DNA of 64,000 nt from Blastomonas sp. (GCF_030373265.1 NZ_JAUCZC010000018.1:1-64000), one strand, 5' to 3'; counted from the stretch's first letter, positions 9,384-19,015 are shown. Notes: generated by a model from the sequence alone, not told the origin. Program-made: numbers and translations.

Positions 9384-12300
9384 GCGCAGTCTCCGTTGAG
9401 CGGGATCCATTGTCGGCAGCTTCTTCGGCGACGTCCTCCGCCATATGATCGCGCTTGCGGCTCAGCCACTTGCGGGCCGCGACATAGAACACGGGTGTGA
9501 AGAATATGCCCAGTACAGTTGCAACGATCATGCCGCCCATCACCCCGGTGCCGACTGCGTTGCGGCTGGCGGCACCTGCACCGCTCGCGATCACCAGCGG
9601 CACCATGCCAAGAATGAAGGCAAGGCTGGTCATCAAGATGGGCCGCAGGCGCTGGCGCGCCGCCTCTATCGTCGCCTCGATAAAGCCCTTGTCGGCCTGT
9701 TCATCGGCAATGGCGAACTCGACAATCAGGATGGCATTTTTCGCCGCCAGACCGATGATAGTAATCAGCCCGACATTGAAATAGACGTCGGCCGAAAAGC
9801 CCCGCAGCGTCGTGAAGACAACCGCCCCCAGAACACCGAATGGCACGACCAGCAGCACTGCCAGCGGGATCGGCCAACTTTCATAGAGCGCTGCGAGCAG
9901 CAGGAACACGACGACCATCGACAGACCTAGCAACAGGCCGATCTGCCCCCCTGCCTGCTTTTCCTCAAAGGCGATGCCGGTCCATTCATGCGCCATGTTG
10001 CCTGTCAGAACCTCATCGGCGATGCGTTCCATCTCGATCAGCGCTGCACCGCTTGACTCGCCGGGCGCTGCCTGCCCCGCAATGGTCAGCGCTGCATAGC
10101 CGTTGTAGCGTTCCAGCGCCTGCGGTCCCGATGTCCAGCGCGTCGTGGTGAAGGCCGAGAACGGCACCATCGCGCCGTCTGTGTTGCGAACGCGCAGATT
10201 GCCGACATCGTCATCGGTCATCCGGTTCGCAGCTTCGGACTGCAAATAGACACGCAGGACATTCCCATCACGCACGAAGTCGTTGGCGTATGCCGACCCA
10301 AAGCTGATCGACAGCGTCGCATTGACGTCGGCTATCGACAGGCCAAGCGCACGCGCCTGAATGCGATCAATGTCTACATATAACTGCGGGCCATCGCCTT
10401 GTCCTTCGAGCCTGACGCCTACCAGCAGAGGGCTTTTCGCCGCCCTGGCCAGAATCTCGTTACGGGCCGCTAGCAGGGCTTCGCGATCACCTGAACGGTG
10501 CTCCAGCTTCATCGAAAAGCCAGTGGCATTGCCAAGCGATTGAATGGGCGGCGGGTTGAGTGCAAAAATCGTTGCTTCCGGAATATCCTGCGCAAAGCCG
10601 ATGACCTTGCCGACCAGAGTTTCAGAGCTGTTTTCGGTACCGGCGCGATCTTCCCACGGGGTCAGGTTAACGAAGGACAAGCCGGCCGTCTGGCCTTGTC
10701 CGAAGAAATTGAAGCCACGGATCGATACGACGTCCTTCACCTGCGGCTGCTGGCGCAGGAACGCCTCCGTCTTTTCGATGGCAGCGCCCGTCGTCTGCAA
10801 CGTGCTGCCGGGGGCGGCATCATAGTTCACGAACATATAGCCCTGGTCTTCTGACGGCAGGAAGCCGCCAGGTAACCGCGTAAACAGCAATGCGGTGACG
10901 ACGCAGACAACCGCAAAAACTGCCAGCCAGCGCACCGGCCGCGCGACCATTTTGCCAACGCCGCCGGCATAGCTGTGCGTTGTGCGACTGAAGCGGTCGT
11001 TGAACCAGTTGAAGAACCGCTGCAGATATCCACGCGCACCGGGCTGAGGTGCCGGCATGGCGCCTCCATGATCCCGATCATGGGGCTTGAGCAATGTGGC
11101 GCAGAGCGCAGGCGTGAGAGTTAATGCGAGGACAGCGGAAAAGAAGATCGATACTGCCAACGTCACTGAAAACTGGCGATAGATTCCGCCTGTCGATCCG
11201 GGGAAGAACGCCATCGGAACGAAAACCGCAACCAGCACCAGAGTGATGCCGATGATAGCGCCCGTGATCTGACCCATTGCCTTGACGGTGGCGCGCCTGG
11301 GATTGAGCCCCTCTTCGGCCATGATGCGCTCGACATTCTCGACCACGACAATCGCATCATCCACAAGAATGCCGATGGCCACCACCATGCCGAATAATGA
11401 CAGGGTGTTAATGGAAAAGCCGAATAGCCACAGCCCAAGGCATGCTCCCAGCAGCGCAATAGGCACGACCAAGGCAGGGATGAGCGTTGCGCGCCAGTTT
11501 TGCAGGAACAGGAACATCACCAGGAACACCAGCACCATCGCTTCGATCAGTGTCATGATAACGCTGTCGATGGATGCGTTGATGAAGGGCGTCGTATCAA
11601 AAGGAACCTGCCAGACAATATCCGGGGGGAATGACCGCTCAAGGTCCGCAAGCCGAGCACGCACCGCATCGGCGGTTGCCACCGCATTGGCGCCATTGCC
11701 CAGCTGGATCGCCATGCCGGCGATGTCCTTGCCGTTCAGCGTGGCGTTAAACTGGTAACTGTCGGCGCCCAACTCGACCCGCGCGACATCGCCCAGCCGC
11801 ACGGTAGATCCGTCAGGGTTGGAGCGCAGGATGATCTCGCGAAACTGCTCGGCGCTGGAAAACCGGTTCTGCGTCACGATCTTGGCGCTGAATGCGGTTG
11901 CTTCTGCCAGTGGCTGATCACCGAGCGATCCGCCTGCGGTTTGGCTGTTCTGTTCCTGCACCGCTGCCAGCGCCTCGCTCGATGATAGGCTGTACCCGGC
12001 CAGCTTTTCGGGATCGAGCCATATCCGCATCGCGTATTGCGACCCAAATAACTGGACATCGCCGACCCCCTCGATCCGCCGCAGTTCTTCGACGATATTG
12101 TTCGAAGCGTAATCTCCCAGTTCCAGCGGTGTTGTTTCGCCAGATTTGGAGGTCATGGCCACCAGCATCAGAAAGCCGGCTGATCCCTCCTGTATCTGCA
12201 CGCCCTGGCGGCGCACTTCTTCGGGTAGTCGCGGCTCCACCCGGCTGAGGCGATCTTGAACCTGGGTTCGTGCAACATCCATATCGGTGCCGCTTTCAAA

Positions 12301-12579
12301 CGTGACCGTAATCGCTGCGGTCCCACTGGAGCGACTGGTCGAAGCCATATAAAGAAAATTGTCGACCCCGTTCATTTCCTTCTCGATCACCGCGGTTACC
12401 GTGCGATCCATGGTTTCTGCATCGGCCCCTGGATAGCTGACGTTCAGCGACAATGCAGGCGGGGCTACTGCTGGATACTGCTCAATCGGCAGGTTGGTCA
12501 GGCCGATCACACCGGCGAGTGCGATAAATGCGGCAATGACCCAGGCAAAGACCGGATGATAAACGAAAAAGCGGTTCAT
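9376..12579 (-). CDS. RND multidrug efflux transporter, HAE1 family (AcrB/MexB-like)
   Basis: This protein of about 1,067 residues is an inner-membrane proton-driven pump. It starts MNRFFVYHPVFAWVIAAFIALAGVIGL at ATG 12579, the standard HAE1 N-terminus; the track start at 12666 adds junk overlapping the adaptor gene. Motif A-like GMVVAIGILVDDAIVVVENVERIMAEEG in TM4 carries the paired proton-relay Asp residues. The family segments ERYNGYAALTIAGQAAPG and GLAAKNAILIVEFA are also present, with 12 predicted membrane spans and two large periplasmic loops. It lies 13 bp downstream of the adaptor and overlaps the outer-membrane factor. Likely substrates are hydrophobic drugs, solvents or natural products; they cannot be specified from sequence. 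Confidence 0.96.
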   Translation of the reverse strand: MNRFFVYHPVFAWVIAAFIALAGVIGLTNLPIEQYPAVAPPALSLNVSYPGADAETMDRTVTAVIEKEMNGVDNFLYMASTSRSSGTAAITVTFESGTDMDVARTQVQDRLSRVEPRLPEEVRRQGVQIQEGSAGFLMLVAMTSKSGETTPLELGDYASNNIVEELRRIEGVGDVQLFGSQYAMRIWLDPEKLAGYSLSSSEALAAVQEQNSQTAGGSLGDQPLAEATAFSAKIVTQNRFSSAEQFREIILRSNPDGSTVRLGDVARVELGADSYQFNATLNGKDIAGMAIQLGNGANAVATADAVRARLADLERSFPPDIVWQVPFDTTPFINASIDSVIMTLIEAMVLVFLVMFLFLQNWRATLIPALVVPIALLGACLGLWLFGFSINTLSLFGMVVAIGILVDDAIVVVENVERIMAEEGLNPRRATVKAMGQITGAIIGITLVLVAVFVPMAFFPGSTGGIYRQFSVTLAVSIFFSAVLALTLTPALCATLLKPHDRDHGGAMPAPQPGARGYLQRFFNWFNDRFSRTTHSYAGGVGKMVARPVRWLAVFAVVCVVTALLFTRLPGGFLPSEDQGYMFVNYDAAPGSTLQTTGAAIEKTEAFLRQQPQVKDVVSIRGFNFFGQGQTAGLSFVNLTPWEDRAGTENSSETLVGKVIGFAQDIPEATIFALNPPPIQSLGNATGFSMKLEHRSGDREALLAARNEILARAAKSPLLVGVRLEGQGDGPQLYVDIDRIQARALGLSIADVNATLSISFGSAYANDFVRDGNVLRVYLQSEAANRMTDDDVGNLRVRNTDGAMVPFSAFTTTRWTSGPQALERYNGYAALTIAGQAAPGESSGAALIEMERIADEVLTGNMAHEWTGIAFEEKQAGGQIGLLLGLSMVVVFLLLAALYESWPIPLAVLLVVPFGVLGAVVFTTLRGFSADVYFNVGLITIIGLAAKNAILIVEFAIADEQADKGFIEATIEAARQRLRPILMTSLAFILGMVPLVIASGAGAASRNAVGTGVMGGMIVATVLGIFFTPVFYVAARKWLSRKRDHMAEDVAEEAADNGSRSTETAHA

Positions 12580-12592
12580 GCTGCCGGGCCCC

Positions 12593-13789
12593 TCAACGTG
12601 TCTGGGTAGATTGCGCAGGGAGCGCAGGCGCAGTGGCGGGGCGGCCGCTCCTGGCGGGCTGGACACGCACCTTCTGACCTGGCTGCGCCTTTTGCCAGCC
12701 CGTTACAATGACACGCTCGCCGGATTTCAGGCCCGAACGGATCACCCATTTGCCACCCGCCAGTCCGCCGAGCACAACTGGGCGCCGCTGCGCCGTGCCG
12801 TCGGCTGCGACGATTGTGACCGATGCTTCCTCGTTAGCAATCTGTACGGCTGCCTGAGGCACCGCGATGCCATTGGTCGTCGTACCGGCAAAAATACGGC
12901 CACGTACAAAGGTGCCAGGCAGCAATGTACGCTCAATATTCGGGAAATCAGCGCGCAGCACCTGGCTTCCTGTAGACGGGTCAACCGTCAGATCGGCAAA
13001 ATTCAGATGACCAACCGGGCCGTACTCCGTTCCATTTTCGAGGATCAAGCGCACCTCGACACGCGATAGATCGGGCAACACGAGTTCACCGCCGCGAACG
13101 CGCTGCGCGATATCCTGTATACGCGCACTCGACTGCGTGAAGACAGCATAGACAGGGTTCAGCTGTTCGACAGTGGTCAGCAGCGTAGCCTCAGTTGCGC
13201 TGACCAGCGCCCCTTCGGTGACCTGCGCCCGACCGATCCGTCCGGCAATGGGCGCGCGCACCGTCGTATAGCTTAGTTCCAGCTCCGAACGCGAAAGGGT
13301 GGCGCGGGCATCGGCAACCGATGCTTCGGCTTGCGCCAGGTCGGACTGTGCCTGATCGTATTCCTGCGCACTGACCGCGCGCTCAGCCACTAGCGGCTTG
13401 TAGCGGTTCACGATTTGCCCAGCGTTGCGCCGGGCCGCAATGGCGCGTTGCAGCGCGGCGCGGCCCTGCTGAACCTGCGCCTGCAGGTCGCGCGGATCGA
13501 TGCGGAACAACGGCGCGCCTTCGCGCACATCGGTGCCTTCTGTGTACAATCGTTGTTCGATGATGCCGTTTGTGCGAGCGCGCACTTCTGCCCGGCGGAC
13601 TGCTTCGATGCGTCCAGGTAGTTCGATGATGTTGGGCACCGGCTGGGCGGTCAGCGTGATCGCGGTGACCGCAACCGGCGGCGGCGCTGGCGGCGTCTGG
13701 TCATCGGCACTGCACGCGGTCGTGATCAGCATCGCAGCGGCCAGCGTAATGCGCGCAACGAAGGGTTGGGTGCAGGGCGATTTGAACAC
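12593..13789 (-). CDS. RND efflux periplasmic adaptor (AcrA/MexA-like membrane fusion protein)
   Basis: This 398-residue adaptor has a lipoprotein signal (LAAAMLITTACSADD, lipobox TTA-C). The biotinyl-lipoyl half motif is EVRARTNGIIEQRLYTEGTDVREGAPLFRIDP. A helical hairpin (about residues 95-165, QVQQGRAALQRA and QSDLAQAEASVADARATLSRSELEL) contacts the outer-membrane factor, followed by YTTVRAPIAGRIGRAQVTEGALV and the beta-barrel/membrane-proximal domains. It is the first gene of the pump operon, divergent from the TetR gene across about 105-120 bp that contains a palindromic candidate operator. The first ATG (13789) gives a complete signal peptide. Confidence 0.95.
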   Translation of the reverse strand: MFKSPCTQPFVARITLAAAMLITTACSADDQTPPAPPPVAVTAITLTAQPVPNIIELPGRIEAVRRAEVRARTNGIIEQRLYTEGTDVREGAPLFRIDPRDLQAQVQQGRAALQRAIAARRNAGQIVNRYKPLVAERAVSAQEYDQAQSDLAQAEASVADARATLSRSELELSYTTVRAPIAGRIGRAQVTEGALVSATEATLLTTVEQLNPVYAVFTQSSARIQDIAQRVRGGELVLPDLSRVEVRLILENGTEYGPVGHLNFADLTVDPSTGSQVLRADFPNIERTLLPGTFVRGRIFAGTTTNGIAVPQAAVQIANEEASVTIVAADGTAQRRPVVLGGLAGGKWVIRSGLKSGERVIVTGWQKAQPGQKVRVQPARSGRPATAPALPAQSTQTR

Positions 13790-13819
13790 GGAAAGCAGGC
13801 CTCCACTGGCAAGATTATC

Positions 13820-13835
13820 GATACTCGCGAGTTTC
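13820..13835. promoter_or_regulatory. Candidate TetR operator between efflux operon and its repressor
   Basis: GATACTCGCGAGTTTC contains the perfect 10-bp palindrome ACTCGCGAGT, extended by two further pairs around one mismatch. It lies in the only intergenic gap between the divergent pump operon and TetR gene, where an autoregulating TetR-family repressor would be expected to bind. Binding is inferred. Confidence 0.45.
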
Positions 13836-13909
13836 TTTACAAGCTCATCTCACAAAAGCAACTGGTGGGTTCTTTTTATTTCTGCGTGTGCTACATGGAC
13901 TGCGGAGAG

Positions 13910-14545
13910 ATGCAAAAAACGCAAACAGATGACCGGGGCCCAGGACGCCCCACCCGTGAGCAAGCAGCCGCAATCGCAGACGCGGTGCTGGCTGGCGCCC
14001 ATGAGATGTTTTTAGCGAAGGGGTATGCTGCTGCCGGAATGGACGAGATAGCTGCTCATGTGGGCGTCTCGAAGCTGACCATCTACCGCCGCTTTCCCAG
14101 CAAGGAGGCGCTGCTAATAGCGGTCGTTGACCGAGTCATTGCCGAGCTGACTGCTGCGGTAGAACTCAACGTATTGGCATCGACATCACCACTCGATGCG
14201 TTGGAAGAAACCATAAAGACCGTGTTCAAAGCGTCGGTGGAGCCTGATGCGGTTAGTTTCGGCCGGTTACTCAGCTGTGAATCGGCCCATAATGCCATGT
14301 TGCGCCAGCGATTCAGCGCTTGGCAGGGAAAAATACGCGGTCCTGTGCTGCGCCAGATCAGTGCCGCGCAGCAGCAAGGAAAGATTGATGATGGCGACCC
14401 CGCAATATTGTGCGCCATACTATGCGATCTGATGGATGGGCTGCCCAAGGCGCTACGTGATCAAATCGTTGATCCGGTGGCTATCGATCCTGAGGCATTT
14501 TTTCAGGAACGGTGGAGCTTCTTCCTGCGCGCTGTAAGCGTCTGA
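13910..14545 (+). CDS. TetR/AcrR family repressor, probably of the adjacent RND pump
   Basis: This 211-residue protein has an N-terminal TetR helix-turn-helix at about residues 15-65 (EMFLAKGYAAAGMDEIAAHVGVSKLTIYRRFPSKEALL). A C-terminal ligand-binding domain of AcrR/TetR_C type follows. In-frame starts at 13895 (MDCGEMQK) and 13910 (MQKTQT) are both possible; 13910 has GGAGAG immediately upstream, though close. The track start at 13766 overlaps the adaptor gene and is unlikely. The divergent arrangement with the efflux adaptor is the classic local-repressor layout; the repressed target and inducer are inferred. Confidence 0.9.
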   Translation: MQKTQTDDRGPGRPTREQAAAIADAVLAGAHEMFLAKGYAAAGMDEIAAHVGVSKLTIYRRFPSKEALLIAVVDRVIAELTAAVELNVLASTSPLDALEETIKTVFKASVEPDAVSFGRLLSCESAHNAMLRQRFSAWQGKIRGPVLRQISAAQQQGKIDDGDPAILCAILCDLMDGLPKALRDQIVDPVAIDPEAFFQERWSFFLRAVSV

Positions 14546-14863
14546 TCGCGAATTGGTCTGGCATACCGCAGGGATTTGCGAAGCTGATAAAGCCTCAAAT
14601 GATGTTTTGAATGACTGTCATGTTGAAGCTCGGCACTATCCCTTTGCCTTCCTTCCGTGGCAGCTTTCTCGACGTCGGAAGTCGGTTCCCGACCAACTTA
14701 CGTCGTTCAGCGTAAAGGTTGCTGGCGACGGCCTTTCCCGACAGCAGACGTTCCCAGTACGTGCGATCGGCCTAGACCAAATTTGGATCATGGCATGTTT
14801 GCGATGCCGATGCGGTCAAACGTAATGGCTGGCGTACCATGATCCTGGACGACCTGCCTTGCC
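14546..14863. other. 318-bp convergent intergenic stretch
   Basis: This stretch lies between the TetR gene and the end of the LOV-GGDEF-EAL gene. I see no ORF with family features, no RNA gene and no clear terminator. Confidence 0.5.
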
Positions 14864-16759
14864 CTATGCACAATTGTCACCGAGCACACCCAGAAGGCGA
14901 CCCCGTAGAGATTTTTCATGCGACACTGCGTGATCTCCAAGGAAATCGTCAAAAGCGCTGCCATCCAGCGGTCGCGAAAAGAAATAGCCTTGTCCTACCG
15001 AACAGCCGAGCGATCGCATGATGCCGAGCTCGGCTTCTGTTTCGATTCCTTCTGCAACAACGCGGATATCCAGCGCCTCGCCTAGCTTGATGATGCTCTC
15101 GACGATCACTTGCTTGGCCGGGCTGTCCACGACATCGCGCACGAAACTGCGGTCGATCTTGATCTCGGTCAGCGGAAATCGTTCCAGATACCGCAGATTC
15201 GAGTATCCGGTACCGAAGTCGTCGATAGAGATTTCAACGCCCAAGCCGCGCAGGTCGCGAAATAGGCGCAGGACTTCCGCAGGCTCGGGCATCATGAGAC
15301 TTTCGGTGAGCTCAAGGGTCAGCCATTCAGGACGACAGCCGGTCTCGGCGAGCACCTGGTCGACAAACGCTACCATGTCCCTGCGGGTGAACTCCAGCAC
15401 CGACACATTGCACGAGAAACGTATCGGTGTGCGTCGTCCGTCATTGATGCGCACTGCCTGCCTTGCAACCGTTCGCATGGCCCATGCCCCGATGTCCAGG
15501 ATCGCGCCGGTCTCCTCGGCAACGCCGATGAACCGACTTGGGGACTGCAGCCCGAACACGCCGTGGTTCCATCGCAGCAAGGCCTCGGCACCCACGATGT
15601 TTCCAGAATGCAGATCCACTTGAGGCTGATAATGCAACAGCAGTTCCTCGTTCGGAATTGCCGCCTGCAGATCATTTGCCAACCGGATGCGATTGGATGC
15701 GTCGCGTTCGTCCGCCGCGGCAAAGCGATGCGGTGGGTGTGAGGCCATCGCCTTGGATCGCTGCAAGGCTGCGGCGGCCTGGCGGACGAGCTGGAGCGGA
15801 TCCGACCCGATCGACCCGACGGTGTAGCCCGTAGCGAACTGGGCCGTCAGTGCTGCGCCGGGCAGGATGAAGCGGGGCTGCAAAAGGTTAAGAACATCGT
15901 CGACCAAGTCCGCGGCGCGTTCGGCTTCGCCAAGCTCGAAGGCAAGCGTGAAGCTGTTTGTGCCCACGCGCGCCAAGGCGACCGATGACAGCGTCGCGAG
16001 GCGCCCGGCGACCGATCGCAATAGCGCATCACCGATATCATAGCCGAAGCCATTGTTGACATCGTGAAACCGCATGATGTCGAGCTTGACCAGTAGTACG
16101 GCGGATCCTGCGGGCACGCTTATCGACGCCAGCCGATCAAGCAGGCCGTAGCGATCAAGCAGACCGGTCAGGCGATCAACGCCTGATGCGTAGGTAACAT
16201 CGCGGATCAGGCCGACGCAGTGTGTGATCTGTCCGGATGCATCGCGATGCGGCACCATCCGAAGCGCGTTACGGAACATCGTGCCGTCGCGCTTGTAGTT
16301 GCGAAGGGTGACCGAACAGGTGCGACCTTCGGTCAGCGCAGCGCGGATTTCGGCGATTTCGGGCTGCAGGCGGTCGCTGCCTTGAAGATAGCGGCAATTC
16401 TTGCCGACGGCCTCCGCTGCAGCATATCCGGTAATCGCCTCGAACGCGGCGTTGACCTTGACGATAGGGTGCCCACGCTGACGCATGTCCGCGACCACCA
16501 CGCCATCACCGACGTGGTCTAGGGCCAGCCCATATGCAGCCAAAATGGAATCGGAATCGTCCGATGGCCGATCCAGGCAGTCCCATTGCTTGGGCCTGAA
16601 TCCAAAATCGCCTTGCGGTGGGCCCTTGCCGACGTCTCGGTCATGCGCCATGGCGCGTCCAGGGATCGCCGCCGATAACCTTGAGAACTTTGGTCTGGTT
16701 GGTTTTTGCGCAAAAAACAGCGCGGTCATTTCGCATTGTCTGGCCTCCAGGTTCGACAA
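14864..16759 (-). CDS. LOV/PAS-GGDEF(degenerate)-EAL c-di-GMP protein, likely phosphodiesterase
   Basis: This protein has up to 631 residues in three domains. The PAS domain (about 75-190) has the LOV hallmark GKNCRYLQG with the flavin-adduct Cys, followed by NYKRDGTMFRNAL. At the end of the domain, where LOV proteins usually have FVGVQ, this one has CVGLI, so the conserved flavin-contacting Gln appears to be replaced. The GGDEF domain (about 195-345) reads RVGTNSFTLAF, so the GGDEF signature is lost and cyclase activity is unlikely. The EAL domain (about 370-610) keeps AEALLRW, ELTESLMM, IDDFGTGYSNL, EIKIDRSFV and VAEGIETE, all expected catalytic elements. A blue-light-modulated c-di-GMP phosphodiesterase is the best reading. 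The track start is TTG; ATGs at 16729 or 16651 are alternatives without a strong ribosome site. Confidence 0.88.
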   Translation of the reverse strand: MSNLEARQCEMTALFFAQKPTRPKFSRLSAAIPGRAMAHDRDVGKGPPQGDFGFRPKQWDCLDRPSDDSDSILAAYGLALDHVGDGVVVADMRQRGHPIVKVNAAFEAITGYAAAEAVGKNCRYLQGSDRLQPEIAEIRAALTEGRTCSVTLRNYKRDGTMFRNALRMVPHRDASGQITHCVGLIRDVTYASGVDRLTGLLDRYGLLDRLASISVPAGSAVLLVKLDIMRFHDVNNGFGYDIGDALLRSVAGRLATLSSVALARVGTNSFTLAFELGEAERAADLVDDVLNLLQPRFILPGAALTAQFATGYTVGSIGSDPLQLVRQAAAALQRSKAMASHPPHRFAAADERDASNRIRLANDLQAAIPNEELLLHYQPQVDLHSGNIVGAEALLRWNHGVFGLQSPSRFIGVAEETGAILDIGAWAMRTVARQAVRINDGRRTPIRFSCNVSVLEFTRRDMVAFVDQVLAETGCRPEWLTLELTESLMMPEPAEVLRLFRDLRGLGVEISIDDFGTGYSNLRYLERFPLTEIKIDRSFVRDVVDSPAKQVIVESIIKLGEALDIRVVAEGIETEAELGIMRSLGCSVGQGYFFSRPLDGSAFDDFLGDHAVSHEKSLRGRLLGVLGDNCA

Positions 16760-16802
16760 TGCGAACCCCCGGCCAAACCTTCAATGACCGCAGAGCGACG
16801 CT

Positions 16803-17873
16803 TCAGGACAAATCGGCGGCACTTTCGTCTTTGCCTGCAGCGCCAGACCCGGCGGTCTGAAATCGCTGGCGATATTCTGTCGGGGTGACACCGATCCGGC
16901 GCATAAAGGCGCGCCTAAGGGTTGTCGTCGAGCCAAATCCAGCGGCATATGCGATCGTCTTGAGCGGCGCGCTGCTGTCTTCCAGCAAACGCCGGGCAAT
17001 ATCGATCCTCGTCAGTTCGACATAGGTAGCTGCACTCGAGCCCAGCTCGGCGTGGAAAAGCCGCGACAGCTGGCGCGGTCCCACCCTTGCAACCTCGGCG
17101 AGTGCTTCGAGGGCCAGTTCCCCGCGGGGATATTCGAGGATGTGCAGCTTGATCCGGTCGATCGGACTGCTCGTGGCAGATTGAGCGGTCAGAGCATCGC
17201 TGAACTGCGACTGACCCCCCGGGCGCTTGAGAAACACGACGAGGCGGCGTGCCACCCAGAGCGCGAGCGCCCGGCCATGGTCCTCTTCGATCAGGGCAAA
17301 CGTCAGATCGATGGCGGCGGTCACCCCGGCTGAACTGAACACAGGTCCGTCGCGGACGAAAATCTGGTCGGGCTCCACTTCGATGTCGGGAAAGTCGGCC
17401 GCCAGACGATCCGCATATTCCCAATGCGTCGTCGCACGGCGCCCTGCCAACAATCCGGCGTGCGCGAGCAGGAAAGCGCCGGTACACGTCGATCCATAGC
17501 GCCGGGAATGCCGAGCCTGATCCTGCAGCCATCGCATTGCGGGGCCACTCGGGCGCGCCGGCAACCCATAAGGCCCGGTGACTATCAGCGTGTCGCAGTT
17601 CGGCGCCGCAGTGTCGATGCTGGCATCAGCCACATATTTTACGCCAGAAGCGGTGTCTGCAACGCCGCCGCGCTCGGTGACGAGCTCAACAGTGTAATGC
17701 GGTCGTGACCTGATCTTGCAATTGGCTTCGAACAGCGCATCTCGAATACCGGCGATTTCGAGCAGGTGCACCTTTGAGGGTGCAAAGATGGTGATATGGA
17801 TGGCCTGTACTCCGCTCAGCGACAGCACAAGGCCATGGCCCAAGTCGTATACGCCCATGCTCGCCGAACACAA
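16803..17873 (-). CDS. GlxA family transcriptional regulator (DJ-1/PfpI domain plus AraC HTH)
   Basis: This protein of about 356 residues has an N-terminal class-I glutamine-amidotransferase-like (DJ-1/PfpI) domain with the typical GSTCTGAFLLAHAGLLAGRRATTHW segment near residue 130. The C-terminal AraC-type double HTH reads ALAEVARVGPRQLSRLFHAELG, then IAYAAGFGSTTTLRRAFMRRIGVTPTEYR. The N-terminal domain usually senses a ligand rather than acting as an enzyme. The start may be residue 1 (17873) or Met6 (17858). It sits 43 bp upstream of the LOV-GGDEF-EAL gene on the same strand. No metabolic partner gene is adjacent, so the regulon is unknown. Confidence 0.9.
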   Translation of the reverse strand: MCSASMGVYDLGHGLVLSLSGVQAIHITIFAPSKVHLLEIAGIRDALFEANCKIRSRPHYTVELVTERGGVADTASGVKYVADASIDTAAPNCDTLIVTGPYGLPARPSGPAMRWLQDQARHSRRYGSTCTGAFLLAHAGLLAGRRATTHWEYADRLAADFPDIEVEPDQIFVRDGPVFSSAGVTAAIDLTFALIEEDHGRALALWVARRLVVFLKRPGGQSQFSDALTAQSATSSPIDRIKLHILEYPRGELALEALAEVARVGPRQLSRLFHAELGSSAATYVELTRIDIARRLLEDSSAPLKTIAYAAGFGSTTTLRRAFMRRIGVTPTEYRQRFQTAGSGAAGKDESAADLS

Positions 17874-18130
17874 AGCGCGTCGCGGATGCGGTCGTCACTC
17901 GCGTGCGACACTGCCGACCGAGCCATTGCCAGGCGGCAGGATGATCACCACATACGCTGTGAGGTTGGCAGCCTGTGAGATGCCCTTGGGTGTCTGGCGG
18001 TGATAGCATTCCAAGGGGTGGCGAAGACGCGGCCATTTTGTTTCGCAAGGTCAGATGGAGAGCCGCGGCCCGAAACAATATGGGACTCGGTGGACGGTCA
18101 GCGCCCAATTCACAACGAGGAGACGTTACA

Positions 18131-18394
18131 ATGGCGAACGGCTGGGCGCGCGACGGTGCGATCCAAGATCAGATCGACGACACGGTGACAGACGCGGTGC
18201 TCAGCGCACGGGCGCGATTGCCGATTGGCGAGGGCACCGAATATTGTGACGACTGCGGCGAGGAGATTCCAAAGCCGCGGCGCGCGGCGCTGGCTGGTAT
18301 TCGTACATGCATCACCTGCCAGTCGATACGAGACCGGCAGATGCGCACCGCAGGAATCAACCGGAGAGGCAGTAAGGACAGTCAGTTGCGCTGA
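18131..18394 (+). CDS. DksA/TraR C4-type zinc-finger family protein
   Basis: This 87-residue protein has four zinc-binding cysteines in the DksA/TraR arrangement, CDDCGEEIPKPRR followed by CITCQ. A short helical N-terminus (IQDQIDDTVTDAVLSARARL) precedes them, as in small TraR/YbiI-like members. The ATG at 18131 has AGGAG at good spacing; the track start at 17975 is too far upstream. Such proteins bind the RNA polymerase secondary channel and alter promoter selection. The short form lacks the long coiled-coil of true DksA, so it may modulate only weakly or act in a phage- or plasmid-like context. Confidence 0.85.
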   Translation: MANGWARDGAIQDQIDDTVTDAVLSARARLPIGEGTEYCDDCGEEIPKPRRAALAGIRTCITCQSIRDRQMRTAGINRRGSKDSQLR

Positions 18395-18619
18395 TCGAGA
18401 AACGTGAACTGACCAAGCAGACCTGGGAGGCGCCGGAAGCAACCGACCCAGGCCCAATCGGTCAGGGTTCCAAATTGAATTTGTGCCTGCGCCTGAAGCC
18501 CCCACGCCCGTCTCCCGATATCACATCGGCGGCACTTTTGACCACTTATGGCTCGACGTGGACCGGCCCTACGAAACGCCCAATCGCTCGGTGGGCAGGT
18601 CGAGAGAGGGGTAAAAAAT

Positions 18620-19015
18620 CTATCCGGGTATGTAGATCCCGCAAAGCTTGTTGCCGTCGGGATCGCGCACGTAAGTCAGGTGGATAGTTCCCATCGCGGA
18701 CTCCCGCGGGCCAGGAGCGTCTTCGATTGACGTCCCGCCGTTGGCGACGGCTACATCATGAAATTGCTGAACTTGCTTGGGCGAATTGCACGAGAAAGCA
18801 ACGGTGCTCCCGTTCGCCACGGTGGCAGGTTCATCGTTGATCGGCTGGGTGACGATGAAGTTGGTTCCGCCCTGGTTCGGGTAGAAGAGGCGCGTATGTC
18901 CGCTTCCAGCGATGTTGATCATCGGCTCTGGCACACCCAGAACACCCAAAACCGCGTTGTAGAACCGCCGCGATCGCTCGATGTCATTAGAGCCTACCAT
19001 CGTGTGGAATAGCAA
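18620..19015 (-). CDS. VOC family (glyoxalase/bleomycin-resistance-like) protein
   Basis: This protein of about 131 residues starts LFHTMVGSNDIERSRRFYNAVLGVLG, the usual opening of single-domain VOC proteins, and ends IHLTYVRDPDGNKLCGIYIPG with the conserved DPDGN turn. I chose the TTG at 19015 because GGGAGAG lies at correct spacing and no in-frame ATG gives a full domain; the track start at 19096 has no supporting features. These proteins bind a metal with paired beta-alpha-beta-beta-beta modules and may be lyases, dioxygenases or binding proteins. The substrate is unknown. Confidence 0.82.
   Translation of the reverse strand: MLFHTMVGSNDIERSRRFYNAVLGVLGVPEPMINIAGSGHTRLFYPNQGGTNFIVTQPINDEPATVANGSTVAFSCNSPKQVQQFHDVAVANGGTSIEDAPGPRESAMGTIHLTYVRDPDGNKLCGIYIPG

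Noticed and set aside
18590-18625. GAGAGAGGGG stretch considered as a left copy of the tRNA-Ser 3' end
   Set aside because: Only a few bases match and the T-arm sequence is absent, so it is not a credible att site.
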